Counted from the stretch's first letter, positions 11,683-54,312 are shown. The stretch: 64,000 bases of DNA from Berghia stephanieae (GCA_034508935.3 CM067447.1:29868350-29932349); one strand, 5' to 3'. Numbers and translations are program-made. Notes: generated from the letters alone by a model not told the origin.

Positions 11683-14126
11683 ACGTCCACCCACCAACGA
11701 GCAGCTTGGTTCTAAACAAAGAAAACCGGTACTTTTTATTCTTCATGCTGGCTAGAACTTTTTCACATGTCATGTGATAAGAATGTATAAAAGTCAAAAC
11801 ATGATCAGATTTATAATGCTTTTCTCCTCTGGATACACTTTTATGCTCGTGGGAGAAGTATTTCATAAGGGCGTCCGCCATTGTTCCGATAGTTTAGAAC
11901 CATTTACTAAGTTACTCTGCGTCATTACGAGGGAAGTGACGTCACGACTGTTGACGCCTATTTGATTGCCTCTGTTTCAACAATAGATTCAGCTTAGTTG
12001 AGCCCCTCATCAAACCGAGATGACTGCAAAAAATTATCTTTAGCCTAGATCAGTAAAGGCACTGAAAGTCTAATTCGCTGGACACACTAAACACTACACT
12101 ATACTTTAATGAAATAAATAAATTGGGCTCCAACCATGACGCTACAACTTTTTAGTCTCACTTCAGATAACACCCCTGTTTATTTTTTTAAAGGACTAGA
12201 TCCTAATAACTTTACATCCCTACGACTAGCCGGGATAATGACAATGTTGCTGCTTGAAGCTCGAAGGAAAAAAAAATAACGATAGGTAAAGACATGTAAG
12301 CTTCAATGTATTGAACGATGACATGTCTATTTATAATTTATCGCCATTCTCACATTTCTCATTCGTCTTTAGTGTTTCTTTCATTCATCGTGTTTTGTTG
12401 GTATAGGGGAAACCCGCCACGTCCAGATTACCTGTCTTCGCTCAATAAATACAAGCTTACATTTCATTACATCGATATGTTTTATTTTACGATAACCGGA
12501 GAACCCAAAGCTTCTCAAACACCGCGTGTATGCTTCAGTTATTTGTAATTTTTCTTCTGAATTTTTTTATCCATATACAACAGAGGACAATTCGATTAGA
12601 AGTTTAATAATCTGTATTTGCTATACAATAGCGTAAAGATACTTTACTGAAAAAGTCAATGGATAAATAAAAAAAGCACTCAAGGAATAGATAGTTTTAC
12701 AGGAACAAACACATCGGATTCAAAACATTTATAGACCCTACCTTTGAAGATAAACATAGACATTCATTACACTTTAAAAAAAAGACACCACATGATATTT
12801 CATTTTCGTATACAATATGTCTGCAACAACAACAACAACAAAAAATGCTTTCCTACGATTGTTAACAAAAAATATGTTCTGATCTCCTTATTGCAGAACA
12901 GATCATGTGTTTGTTTATATATTATATATATATTGGTGTTTATGGAGATTGGTTATATGATTCATGATGGATACTGTAACAAAGAATTGAAATAAAAATA
13001 GGAAAGCAAAAACAAAAACATACAAACAAACAAACAAACAAACAAAAAAAAAAAAACAACAACAACAACAACAAAAAAACAACAAAAAAAAAACACACAC
13101 ACACACATGTATATGTATATTTAAATAATGAATGTTTTATTCTAGAGACGCGCTTGCAAGTCCATGGTCCATATTAACACAAGTAAAAGTTTGTAATATT
13201 ATGTGATTGCCATTGGTATTCTGTAATACCTTTTGAAAAAGTAAATTGTAGATATTTGGGTTTTTAAAAAAGAGTTTATTGCAGTGATCAATATTAAAAT
13301 TTGATTGCATTCAATTTTGTAACCAAATAATAGACCGCGCCAGATAAATTCGGTTCTAAATCTAACGAACTCCGGGTAAATGATTATACTGTACTTTTTT
13401 TTTCGTTTCCGGGTCATCAATATTTATTTTTCTATGCTACACTATCTACCTAATCTTGGCCTTGTCCCTTTACTCGACCACCCTCCTGAGTCAAGTTGTT
13501 TTTCCTTTTCAATGTCATTAAACCTATTCATTTTAAAGAATGGTGATTACAATAAAGCAATCACATATTCTCCATTTCTAAACGGGAATGGAGTGTGGTG
13601 TCAGGGAGAATAAAGATTTGATGAGAGACGAACGTAAGAGTTGAGTAAGAAAGGTGGCCGCGTTATCGGCCATCTCAGTATCTCAGCTGGCCATCAAACT
13701 TTGTTGACTTATTAGACTCACTAAGATGGATATTACATCTTGAACTGTCAAGAACTATGAAATGATATATTTGTGAAATTAAGGCCTTCCCTTGACTTTT
13801 GTTGAGCTCACTCTCACTCTCAATCTCAAGTTTACACCAATTCAACTTTCATTCTTCATCAAATTCAAATAATAATAAGGCTCCCTTCAACTTCAACAAA
13901 TCTTCAAATAAATCTCGTCTATCCAAGAAGGTAATCAGGTATAGAGAATATAGTGTCGGTGGCATCGAACAAAGATCATAGATAGATCTAGAACTGATTA
14001 AAATAGGTCTGGATCCTGGGACTGACTAAAAGCCATTGATTTATATTATTTTGACATTTATTATTGAATTGTCACTCGGCAGCAAACTAAACATTTCAAA
14101 TCACGAGTTTCATTTTACTCATCGAC
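11683..14126. other. Upstream region of DENND6 (no exon assigned)
   Basis: This 2.4 kb lies between the LINE/Tc1 cluster and the DENND6 start codon and should hold the DENND6 promoter and 5' UTR. It contains a perfect CRE/ATF-type palindrome TGACGTCA at 11,937-11,944, (CAA)n and A-rich stretches at 12,825-13,095, and a segment at 12,361-12,417 that recurs at 60,300-60,349. A short open frame at 13,799-13,981 is Ser/Asn-rich and low in complexity; I do not treat it as a gene. No TATA box or start site could be assigned. Confidence 0.45.
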
Positions 14127-44124
<29,998 letters not shown>

Positions 44125-45100
44125 CCATCATGAAAAATTATGACAATGAAAATATGTGGCAGTTTGGGAAAGTCCATAAAAATCTGTTTATTGATGTAGG
44201 TTGGCATTTCCAGTTATTTTGAATTTTACAGTCAGAATTAATTGTGAATCAACCTGAATCAGATTTAAAATCCTGGGTTGGCAAGTGTTATATACCTCCT
44301 TGAATACTCTGTCACTTTTTCCTGTTTAGTCAAGATTCTCAAAGGTTGTTGTTGATGGTCTTGCCTGACATTTAGTTTCATTTTCCTATAGTTCTTGGGA
44401 AGGAGCTGCAGCTGTTGTTCTGATAGTGTCTCGAGATGTCAGGTGTTATAGTGGAATTGAGATAATTTAAAGTCAATGACATACTTTTTAGTTTTTTATT
44501 AATGAAAACTGAAGAGAGCTGGAGGATGAAAGTTTTAGATCAACACAATAATACACATAAAGTTGTGATGTCACAATAACAAGTGAAGTGTTACAGTTAA
44601 AGAGTAGGAGATGTCAGTGTGTTGCATGCCACACACCTTCCCATAAATAAGATAAAAGTAAGTCTCACTTTACAGAGTCACGGGTGTAAAATTGAGATAA
44701 TTTAAAGTCAATAAAATGCTTTTTATTTCTTTATTAACGAAAACTGAAGAAAGCTCGAGAACAGAAGTTTTAGGACAACACATGAAGTTGTAACATCATA
44801 ATAACTTAAGTAAAGTGTTACAGATAAAGAGTAGAAGATGTCAGTGTGTTGCACAGCACATTATAATTGAATATATAATAGCTTAATGTTTTGTTTCTGT
44901 TTGATGATCTCAAAAACATTAATATTTAAAATTTCCATTTTTATTTAATTCTTAGAAGACATGTATGTATGCCCGAAGAAACTCTTAAGTAAATTGCAAA
45001 AAGAAACATTTTGCATCAACTTAAGGCGTAGAAGTCCCAATATTTCCATGATACATGATTTTTAAGAAAATGGTGTATTGAATTTGAGGAATAAAGACCA
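44125..45100 (+). other. DENND6 3' UTR and flank
   Basis: The likely 3' UTR carries AATAAA at 44,710-44,715 and at 45,090-45,095. Which one is used cannot be decided here. It includes a tandem duplication (next entry). Confidence 0.55.
44457..44853 (+). repeat. Tandem duplication in DENND6 3' flank
   Basis: 44,457-44,626 and 44,691-44,853 are two diverged copies. Shared blocks in order are ATTGAGATAATTTAAAGTCA, GAAAACTGAAGA, GAAGTTTTAG or AAAGTTTTAG, GTGTTACAG and GATGTCAGTGTGTTGCA. The period is about 234 bp. The second copy has gained an AATAAA by divergence. Confidence 0.8.
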
Positions 45101-45595
45101 CCCAGCCACTGAGAAGTGATAAATACAAATTGTCAAGAGGCTCGATGCTTATTGAGAGCAGCTGCAATCATTTGTCTGTGTCTTCTCTGTCTTCAAAACA
45201 TGTTTGCTTTATTTTCCTTATCTATCCAATTGCCAAAATTGTTATATTAAACCTGATTACGTGTTGATAGTAGATGAAATTTAAATCATGCTGGAAGTTT
45301 GTATTATGTTAAAACTGCTGCTCCAATTTTAGCTATAAAACTTCACAATGGATCAATAACGACATACTCAGGAATGCCGTATCTGGCAAAATAATGCTTA
45401 ATTTTATTGATTACTTTTTTTTCCAAAAAATAGAAATTCAGCAGCAGCTGATTAGACTAAACACAGTCAAACATGTTTTCCACAACTATTTACATATAAT
45501 GACCCCCTAAACTCTAAATTCACATGAAAAAAAATAGATTTAAGATTCTAAATTTTGTACAATGGTCAACTGGAATATAAAATGTATTAATAATA
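45101..45595. other. Intergenic, no feature seen
   Basis: AT-rich sequence between the DENND6 3' flank and the piggyBac end. It may include the untranslated end of the piggyBac element, but no clear terminal repeat was found on this side. Confidence 0.4.
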
Positions 45596-48216
45596 CTAAT
45601 TCTTTTTGAAAGATGATGAGTGATATTTCTCGAAACACTCTTTTGGATGGAGACTTGGCTCTCCCTCACAGGATATACAAATGTATTGGGCTCTTTTAGA
45701 TTGCACACCTTACATACTCTTTCTCTTTCTGTGAATCTAATCAAGTGAGTCCCTGAAAATTGAGCAACTGGGTTCCCTTCCTTCGGTGGCAATACCATTC
45801 GCCTTTTGTCAGAATCATTATTTTCTGCTGCAAGCATGCACAATTGTTCTTTTATTTTCAAGCGAAACCGTTTTTAAATATATCGTTTTGGCAGTTGCTC
45901 TGTCCGAGTATTCTTGTAAATTATAAAGGCATTTATGATGCAAATGTCCATTGCCCAATAAAACAGTTTCTTCCACCATTTACAAGAGCGCCTTTTGTGG
46001 TGACCACAATAAGCCAACATTAGATCTGCTTTATCGCAGCCATTCATGGACTGGTTATATGAATTTATCACAGCTGGTTTTGGTCGGCCTTTCACTTCAA
46101 CATTTGAATTAGAAGAATTAGTTGAAACAACAAGGACTGGCTTTTTGGCCTTTTTATCTTGAAATGCTGTCACAAGTATGGACTTTTCTTTTGTAATCCA
46201 GCTGCGGGATTCCATGAATTCTAAACGGAGTGTTTTCAGATCTAATGGAAAGCCTTTTCTGTTGATCTGCAGGGTACCTGTGTAATACTGATGCTTCATA
46301 TTCAGGTGGCTGACTAAATTTTTTTTTTTTTTTTTGTTGTACTGGGTGGGGATCCTGACCTCCCATAGCGGGCAGGGAGGTACATACTATGTCTTCTATC
46401 CCCTTATATCTTATCCAACAAGCTTTCTGTCTTTGTCTTGGAATGAGATTACTTGGTTTTTTCCGGGCCCTCGTCGGAGTCCTAGCTGAGAGGGAAACAG
46501 TCAAATGCATAGTTATTGTTTTGGGAGATGATATTTTTTTCCTTGTAAATCATCTCTCTGTTATGTATTATTATATTGGTTATTTTTAATGTATAATGTA
46601 AGCATTTGAGTGTATTCCTCTTTGTTGGATTTTGTGCTTGTGTCCGGATGAGACATAGGTGATCTCAAACTAAGTACATTGGTGGTATGCTCTTGGAATC
46701 TACATCTGATCCCTATTTGTTCCCATTCCCCTTTGTCTTACTTTCTCTTGGGTGCTTTAATTGTAATTCTAGAACTTTTTACTATCCCATTTTCTTCCTT
46801 TTTACTGGCGCTGATATAACCTAAATGTGTTGCAAGCGCCGTAAAACCCTTAAAAACAAACAAAACAAATTTTTTGTTGTGTAAAAGCGATCTGCAAAAA
46901 TGTGATGACCACTTCCAACCACAGACAATAAAGTGTCGAAAATTTTTATTGCACATCCGCTGTCTTGGTCAGTGTCTGGAGAATAAGAGGTTTGCAAACC
47001 AAAGTATCCAAAAAAATTCAAAACATATCCAGATTTTGAATCTACCAAACCAAAGCACTTGATGTGATATTTACTTGGCTTGGCACTGTTAAACTGTTTG
47101 TATTTAAATCGACCTTTGAATCCTATTATCATTTCATCGATTGATAACTCCTGCCCAGGTGAAAATGCAGCGTTGAACTTTGGTATGAGCATATTGAAAA
47201 ATGGTTCGATTTGATTTTTTCCAACAGCTTCTGCATCTCCAACATGCAACATTGATTGATATAAACATTGGAATCTTCTGAGGCTAAACATTTCATGATA
47301 AAATGGTGTATAAAAGCCAGTTTCCATAGACGAGCGGGGCTCTAGACCCATCATGATTAGAACGGCTAAATATTTGTAACTTTCAAACCGCTCAACTGGT
47401 ACCCAATTTCTAAATCTACTATGTTGAGAAATAACCCTATCCTTTAGTCTAAAAGCAGCATAATCATTTATTGATTCTACAATAAAATCAATAATATCAT
47501 CTGTCAAGAACAGATGAAGACAATCCAGTTCTGTTGCATCATTTGTCATCAAATCGCTATTTACACCTGGTGGACAATGCGGAAGAAATCTAAATGAATT
47601 CAGTGTTGTCTCTCCCTCATTACAGAGAAACCATTCATCATCCACATGATTGTTTGATGTAGAGGCAGAGGATAGACCATGGTTGTGATTAATTTTCCTT
47701 CGTTTTACAACACTACCTACTGAAGGTCCTGGTGTGTTACCATTGTCATTGCTAGCACTAACTGGACTATCACTATCATCAATGTCTTTGTCACTGAAAT
47801 CACTATCTGATTCACTAGATTCACTGTTACCATCATTGTCTGAATATTCAAAGTCACTGTCATCAAAGTTGTCCATTACAAAATCTAAAGTAAAACGTTT
47901 AGGGGGTCTTTTTACTCGCTCACTACTATCCTGGTCAGCCATTGTCATAGCAACATCAAAACATAAGTTAGACAAAAAGTAAACACTGCTCAGAAAACTA
48001 TCACCGCACTCAAAAGGAGGGAAATCAAGCTCTACTGAATGAGAAATGAATTCAACTTTCGTTTTTAGCGTCACCAAGATTTTATAAAACAAGGATTCTA
48101 ATAATAACGATACAAATACTAAGCTTAAATGGACCCCATCGGCTATCCAGATGGTTGCCGTTTTTGTGCATGGCGGAACCATCGGTATTGCCGACGGTTG
48201 CCGTATTAAGAGTTAA
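45596..48216 (-). pseudogene. piggyBac transposase, inactive, split by a U element
   Basis: A piggyBac-family transposase (cut-and-paste at TTAA) reads on the minus strand from Met at 47,942. There is an acidic N-terminal part (DSDFEYSDNDGNSESSESDS), then FESYKYLAVLIMMGLEPRSS, the first catalytic Asp in LSIDEMIIGFKGRFKYKQ, the second in HHIFADRFYTTKNL, and the third in SMNGCDKADLMLAYCGHHKR. KWWKKLFYWAMDICIINAFI and a cysteine-rich tail (CKVCNLKEPNT, then CEGEPSLHPKECFEKYH) follow, ending with TAG at 45,596. A 529-bp U element interrupts it just after TTKNL. There is also an in-frame TAA after PKRYI and a 1-nt frame change in the tail. The right boundary is probably TTAA at 48,213-48,216 beside the end sequence CTCTTAATACGGCAACC. 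It is a dead transposon, not a domesticated gene. Confidence 0.9.
46341..46869 (+). mobile_element. U element copy 1, inserted in piggyBac
   Basis: A 529-bp SINE-like element starting CTGGGTGGGGATCCTGACCT and ending GCGCCGTAAAACCCTTAAAA with an AAACA-type tail. The direct repeat TTTTTTGTTGT flanks it (46,330-46,340 and 46,870-46,880). There is no tRNA-like head; instead a perfect 7-bp hairpin (ACCTCCC/GGGAGGT) lies near the 5' end and a 6-bp GGCGCT/AAGCGCC hairpin near the 3' end. It is antisense to the transposase, and the flanking coding sequence reads on across the insertion. Confidence 0.85.
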
Positions 48217-48243
48217 GTTGACATGGCCGTTCAGATCAGGTTT

Positions 48244-48763
48244 CTGGGTGGGGATCCTGACCTCCCATAGTGGGCAGGGAGGTACATGCTGTGTCTTCTA
48301 TCCCCCCGTACCTGTTTTCCAATTGTTTCCTGTCGTTGTCTTGGAATGAGATTACTTAGTTTTGTCCTGACCCTGGCCGGAGTTCCTTGGCTGGGAGGGA
48401 AACAGTCGAATGTATAGTTATAGTTTTGGGAGATGATATTTTTTTCCTTGTAAATCATCTCTCTGTTTTGCATTGTATTATGTTTAGTTTACATATTATA
48501 TTATATGATTTGTAAACATTTGAGTGTATTTCTCTTATTTGGGACCTGTGCTTGTGTCTGGATGAGACTTTTAGGTGATCTCAAACCAAGTACTTTGACA
48601 GTGTGCTCTTGGAATCTACATCTGTTCCCTATTTGAACCAATTCCCCTTTGTCTCACCTTTTCTTTTGTGCTTTAATTGTAATTCTAGAACTTTTACTAT
48701 CCCATTTTCTTCCTTTTTACTGGCGCTGATATGACCTTAATGTGTTGCAAGCGCCGTAAAACC

Positions 48764-48793
<30 letters not shown>
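48244..48793 (+). mobile_element. U element copy 2
   Basis: A 550-bp full-length copy with a perfect 11-bp target duplication AGATCAGGTTT (48,233-48,243 and 48,794-48,804) and a long poly(A) end. It has the same 5' start (CTGGGTGGGGATCCTGACCT) and 3' hairpin as copy 1. It lies 30 bp outside the putative piggyBac TTAA boundary. Confidence 0.88.
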
Positions 48794-48795
<2 letters not shown>

Positions 48796-48957
48796 ATCAG
48801 GTTTTTTGTTATACGTTTCTTTTTTTTGGTTTCGCTTTATAGATAAAATGAGAATTCATTGTTTCCCTTGAGCCAAGCAGTGGTTATATCTAGTTTACTG
48901 ACTGCACACACACCGATGCGCTTCCTGATTTTCGTTACACTAAAAAAAATTCATTGA

Positions 48958-49255
48958 GCTTTTATGTAGCGCAATATCCACTAAACATGCTCAAAGCGCT
49001 TTACAAGGTGTCCCTGGCCAACAGCAACATTTAACATGAAGGACGGGACATGACGCCTGTTAGGCGAAATTACAATTTTTATTCGGACAGAGACAACGCT
49101 GTTAACGGCCATGTACCCATTTTACACCTTAGTACAGTGAGAGAATGTGAGTAAAGAGCCTTCTCCAAGGACTCAACTATGCGCCGAGCGAGGCTCAAAC
49201 CCAGGACCTTCCGATCCAAGAGCGAGTGTCATACCACTAGACCACATAGCCGCAC
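48958..49255 (-). mobile_element. tRNA-derived SINE, family S1 (copy d)
   Basis: The best-preserved S1 copy. On the minus strand it has CGGCTATGTGGTCTAGTGGT (A-box), GGTCCTGGGTTTGAGCC (B-box), TAAAATGGGTACATGGCCGT (body), TTGTAAAGCGCTTTGAGCAT (tail) and GATATTGCGCTACATAAAAG at its end. Confidence 0.87.
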
Positions 49256-49259
49256 ACTA

Positions 49260-52200
49260 CCCCTGACTAGGTCTTTAAAAATTTTGAATTACTTGAAAAC
49301 TACTGAGATTATTATTAAAATTCAAAAAGTTTCAGAAAATTTAATAATTTATTCTTCGAATGGAATTATAACTTAGTCATTTGCGAGATTCACATTTTTT
49401 TCTTTTTTTTTTTTTTTTTTTTGTTGTACCTGCCCCCATAATCTTATCAGCTTGACCTTGAACTTTTTTCATCATTAGTGTTTGTTGCTAATCCAAATAG
49501 CGTGAACTTTTTATTTATCATAGGAATTTCAAAATCATAAATGGAAAAAAAAAAGATAAAATCAAATATTAAGATAACAATTGTAAGCCATTATGGCTTT
49601 GACTGGATTTCCCTATTCTGCCACACATACATCTGCTCTAGAATACCCTTATATATTTTACCATACATAACTATTGTACTTTTGGAGTGAGGTAGAACAA
49701 AAGAAAATATCTGTTATGATAATTCATGTGTACAGATCCTATCAACCAATCAGAACATAAAACTCAAATAGTTGATAAATTTATTGATACTTTAATGACA
49801 AAGCAGACTTTCTTTTGGAAACTTACCTATACTCTGTTGAATTAAAAACTTTTATTTTAAATGCTAGTCATTTGCAATGTTCACTCTTAATCTCCATTTG
49901 AATAAGATAGATTTTATAAGATTTTATTACTTTTCAGGTTGCGCACTTCATGTATTCATTAAAAAGAAAAATATCAGCTCTACTTATTTAGAATTATAGG
50001 GAGGACAGAGCTGGAGATTGTCATTATACTTTGCATTGAACTCGGTGAAGGGTTAAAGTTGATGTACGATATCTATATATTTTATATACTTATTTATTTT
50101 ATTGAGAATGATGGACTTTATTGCAGAATACACTTTCTGCCAATACTGTTTCATTTTACTCATTATTTCATTTTGAATTTTTAAAAGCTATCTGTTGATC
50201 AAATGTGTTGATAATGTGTTGCATTCAAGTTGACTGATGTAGTTGGTTATTTAAAGCTGTGATACTTATTATTATATTATTGTTTTTTTTGGGTTTTTTT
50301 ATTGTTTAAGATAATAGCCCCTTTACAAAATTTTGTTTTTTCCCCTCCATAATTGACCAGAGCAAAATTTAACACCGCTGCTCACAAAAGACATTTTATT
50401 GTCTCTGATGTTATTAATACAGTGCATTTTTATACCCTTACCTAGCTTAATTATTGTAACAACATAATTTATTTCACTCTAAAGTCATTTAGCAGGCCTC
50501 CCACTTATACAAATAAAACCAGTATATACAAGATTGGGGGAGAGGACTAAATTTTGTCCTATTTCGATTTCATTTCCTCTCCTGAATTCATTTTTTAAAA
50601 CCAGAATTATTTTTTTAGAAAACTTGATGGTACTTTTTTTTTCTGTGGTCACCAATAGATTTGTGTCTATACTTTATGTGCCCTAAAGCATTTTTATACA
50701 ATGATAAATATTAAGGCAGTCAGTAAATCTTACAGTTGGGATTGGCAACGGTGACTGTGATTTTTTATTCCAAATTCATCTTCCCCCCTCCCCTCCCCGG
50801 GAGAAAATACATGTTTTATGTATGTTGCTTGTGTCGTGTCTATGCCATGCTCTAAATGAAAGTTTTAAACTTAGTAAATAAAATGAACTGAGAAAGAAGT
50901 TTTCTTGAAGTTTATTTAGTCAATTTCTCCCTTCGCTCCTAGCTTTTCTCATTGCTTCTTCTTTTACTTTATGGGTTGTTTGAATCCGTCTATTTTGTTA
51001 TAACGAGTTTTGGAGAATGCTGTAATTTTAATAAATGAAATATTCATTCTTAGCACATTTAGTCACACTTACCATATATAACAGCCCTTATAATGTTCAA
51101 AGTAGGATTATATGATTGTATATTAAAGCAAAACTGAATACAATAATTATGTAATTCTTGGGCTGTAGTCGAAAACAGATTCAGACCTGGCTACTGTTAC
51201 GATGGATTCGTAAATATACGATTATTTGATAAATAGAAATATATTAGTCTCTTTATTTCAATAAAAATTATGAGTAGGAGAGCTTAGTTTTAGATCACGT
51301 TTGTTAAGTGGGATTTAATCATGGAAAGGGTAAAGTAAATATAAGTCATGGTGATTACTATTTTCCCTGTTTTAGACTGTGAATATTTAAAGTTTCAGCT
51401 TGGCGGGTACGGAGATATCAAAGCTTTGCCATTTAATTTCACTGCCAAGTTTCCACTGTTTCAATATTTAATGAGATTCACCTTTTATTGATTTGTCAAT
51501 TTTCCCTTTATATATTCTTTTTTTTTCTTTAGTTAATTTTAACCAGTTAATATATCTGAATTGAGTCATTATATTTTGATGTTGTCATGGAATAATCTGA
51601 TTGAATTGGTTGGTTACTCAGATTTTAATATTGTACTTATTCAATTTCTTGCCTTCTATGTTGTCTTTATATCCCCTGTCTAGTTTGTCAGTTTTTAATT
51701 TTAATTGTTTTTATTTTGATGAACAGTATTTATGGTAATGGATTTCAGATTTAATATATAGTTTTGTTTCTTTGTTTTAAAAAAAGGAAACAACAAAAAT
51801 ACTTGTCCATATCTCCATACAAGCACCTTTTTCTATGATATGATATAGTTGTTCCTCAACATATATATATTGTATTTTGAAACTTTTTGTATACATGAAC
51901 ATTTGCAAGAACTGATAAGTGAAAATCTGTGAAACTTGACTTTCTTTCAAGTCATAATTTTTTGGATATTATTACAACCGAGCTGTTTTCTCTTTCACCA
52001 ACGAAACAGTAACTGCTATTTGAAGAGTTAATTGAGCCTGAATGGCACAACTCTTACAGATCTGCCCACTTTAACAGATTTAATCAGTATATTAATTTTT
52101 TTATTAAGCCAAAACTGGCCAAATTAGGATTTTTTTCCATCCAGATTCAGATTTTAAACCAACTTTATAGAGAGAAAACAAAAGTGAAAATATTATTTTT

Positions 52201-52430
52201 GTAAGAAATGAATGTATGCCAAATTTGAATACCCTACATCAATTCCAAAGCATTTTCAAATTATAGTTAATAGAAATAAGAGTGGAAATTGTGTGTTATG
52301 GATTGATATAGATTTTTTTCCCCTTTAACCAGTGAATTGCAGTACTCTGGTAAAACTGGTATTTACAGATTTGTCCAGAAAACTCGTCCCTCAAATATCA
52401 ATCAATTGTAAATGACTGTCATCTTGGCAA
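49260..52430. other. Intergenic, no feature seen
   Basis: 3.2 kb of AT-rich sequence. No open frame with domain signal, no SINE or LINE copy and no RNA gene recognised. Confidence 0.5.
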
Positions 52431-52437
52431 AAAATAT

Positions 52438-52632
52438 CAAACCTGGGACCTTGCGGGATCCTTTGGATAGGATGCTATTCTATCGCAAAATCCTTTCCAC
52501 CAGATCTAACAGACCCAGCTACCCAATCACTGCTAGGTGGACAGGGGTCAGAAAAAAAAATTCTCGATCTTGGTCCCTTTCCATGTGAAGTGAATGCTCT
52601 ACTTAAATGAGCTATCAGAACCCCCAATGTCA
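52438..52632 (-). mobile_element. tRNA-derived SINE, family S3 (copy b)
   Basis: The minus strand reads TGATAGCTCATTTAAGTAGA (decayed A-box), GGGACCAAGATCGAGAA (B-box region), then GGGTAGCTGGGTCTGTTAGA and AGCATCCTATCCAAAGGAT, matching the copy at 22.43 kb. Confidence 0.7.
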
Positions 52633-52639
52633 CATAAAG

Positions 52640-53150
52640 CATAAAGAAAAATAGAAGAAAAGTATTCCCCCAAAAAATCAACCCACTCAACTAGGGATAG
52701 AATCTTAGACCTTCTGATTATAAGTCAGATGTGCTACCCAAATTTTCACTTTGATTCACTCTTTCTGAACGCAAATGCTTTATTATAAGGTCTATTAGAG
52801 TGACCTTCAATCTCCACCTTACGCTCAAAAGCTGCAATATTTTTTAAAATATATGTAATTTGGTCTGATTTAGTCCTAGGTTAGTGATTTTTGTCTGAAT
52901 TTCAATCTTTGTCAATCATTTTAATTAATGTCTCCTTTGTGACTTTTCCTTCTGTCGCTTCATAAGTATTATTTTAGTTTTTATTTTGTTATGAGTTGCA
53001 AATTTGGAGAATTTCATACATCTCAATCTCATCTTTTAGCAAATGACCAAGATTTCTATTTGTTTATTTTTCTTAATATTTTCCACCTCTGTTTTTGGAT
53101 TATGATTTCATTTGGTTGAATGTTCCAACCACTTTTATGTAGTGTTCAAA
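52640..53150. other. Intergenic, no feature seen
   Basis: No exon or repeat recognised. Confidence 0.4.
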
Positions 53151-53160
53151 ATTGTGAAGA

Positions 53161-53725
53161 TTGGCTGGAGTCTTCTGACCTCCCATGGTGGGTGGATAGG
53201 TCACTTTTGTCTTGTATACCCTATAATATCTGTTTTCCCTTTCCATGTTCTCTCTGTCTTTGATCTGGATTGAGATTGCTTGTTGTTTTTTTTCCTGGTC
53301 CTCATGGGGATCTTTAGTGGAGAGGGAAGCAGTCAAATGTATAGTTCATTTTTTGAGAGACAATATTTTTTTCCTTGTAAATCATCTCTCTGTTATGTAT
53401 TATGAACTATCATATTTTTATTTTATTTTTAGAAATATGCTGTACTTAGTAAATATTTGAGTAGTGTATCCTTCATAGCAGGTTCCTTTGCTTGTGGATG
53501 GATGAGATTTATTGGTAATGTCAAAATAGGCAGATTGATGAGGTTGTTTCGGAATCCTTTGTTTCCTATTTGAACTAGTCCCCTTTGTCTGACTTTTTCT
53601 TTGATGGTTTTAACTTCAGATTTAGAACTTTTCCTCAATCGTCTTCCTTTTTTATTGGTGCGGAAATGGCCTACAAGTGTCGCTAGCACTGTAAATCTCT
53701 TTAAAACAAGCAAACAACAAACAAG
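53161..53725 (+). mobile_element. U element copy 3 (diverged subfamily)
   Basis: It is flanked by a perfect 10-bp direct repeat ATTGTGAAGA (53,151-53,160 and 53,726-53,735). The 5' hairpin here is TGACCT/AGGTCA rather than ACCTCCC/GGGAGGT, and the 3' stem is GGTGC/AGCAC-like, so the stems are kept while bases differ. The internal block TTCCTTGTAAATCATCTCTC is shared with the other copies. Confidence 0.82.
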
Positions 53726-53962
53726 ATTGTGAAGAATGTGTGCTTGAGGTTGTATGTAATATAACATTTTTTAATGACAATTATGATAAAAGCTTAAAAA
53801 ACAGATCTCCTTCTATTCTCTTCATTACTTAAGATAACATTTTGTCATTCGTTTATCTATGATATGTATTGTAGATAATGGTTTGATGACTGTCATCATA
53901 TTATGTCAGTCTCTTTATGTACATGTGTATATAGTTTTTACTCTTCTCTAAGCAGTAGGTTG

Positions 53963-54298
53963 CGGGTGGTTGGATGGGAGCATCACCCTTGAATCATATA
54001 CCTATGATGTTCGCATGGGTGTACGATCCGATAGTGATGTCGTTTCTTCTTCTCTTTACTGCCTATCCTGCTTCTTTGGTTTGTGATTGTATTTTTGACA
54101 GGGGATATTTTTTTTTCTGTAAATCTTCTGCCTGTTTGTTCTTGGTTATTTATAATTTAGCTTATATCTTTAGGTTATGATTTTGATTTACATTTGTACT
54201 ATTTTTGTTAGATTTCTTGTTTTTTTTTGTTTCAGCGGTCTCTCATATAACCTCATTTGTGTTGGAAGAGACCTAAAGCAATAAACAGAAACAGAAAA
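53963..54298 (+). mobile_element. Compact U-related element
   Basis: 336 bp bounded by a perfect 14-bp target duplication TAAGCAGTAGGTTG (53,949-53,962 and 54,299-54,312). It shares the middle block with U (CTGTAAATCTTCTGCCTGTT versus CTTGTAAATCATCTCTCTGT). The 3' tail has a perfect stem GGTCTC/GAGACC in place of GGCGCT/AGCGCC, then CTAAAGCAATAAACAGAAAC. The head differs (CGGGTGGTTGGATGGGAGCA), so it is a separate subfamily. Confidence 0.8.
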
Positions 54299-54312
54299 TA
54301 AGCAGTAGGTTG

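Noticed and set aside
13799-13981. Small Ser/Asn-rich open frame upstream of DENND6
   Set aside because: Low complexity, no homology recognised; could be 5' UTR or chance.
45596-47942. Domesticated piggyBac-derived host gene
   Set aside because: A retroposon interrupts the coding region and there are a stop and a frame change besides; nothing suggests selection to keep it.
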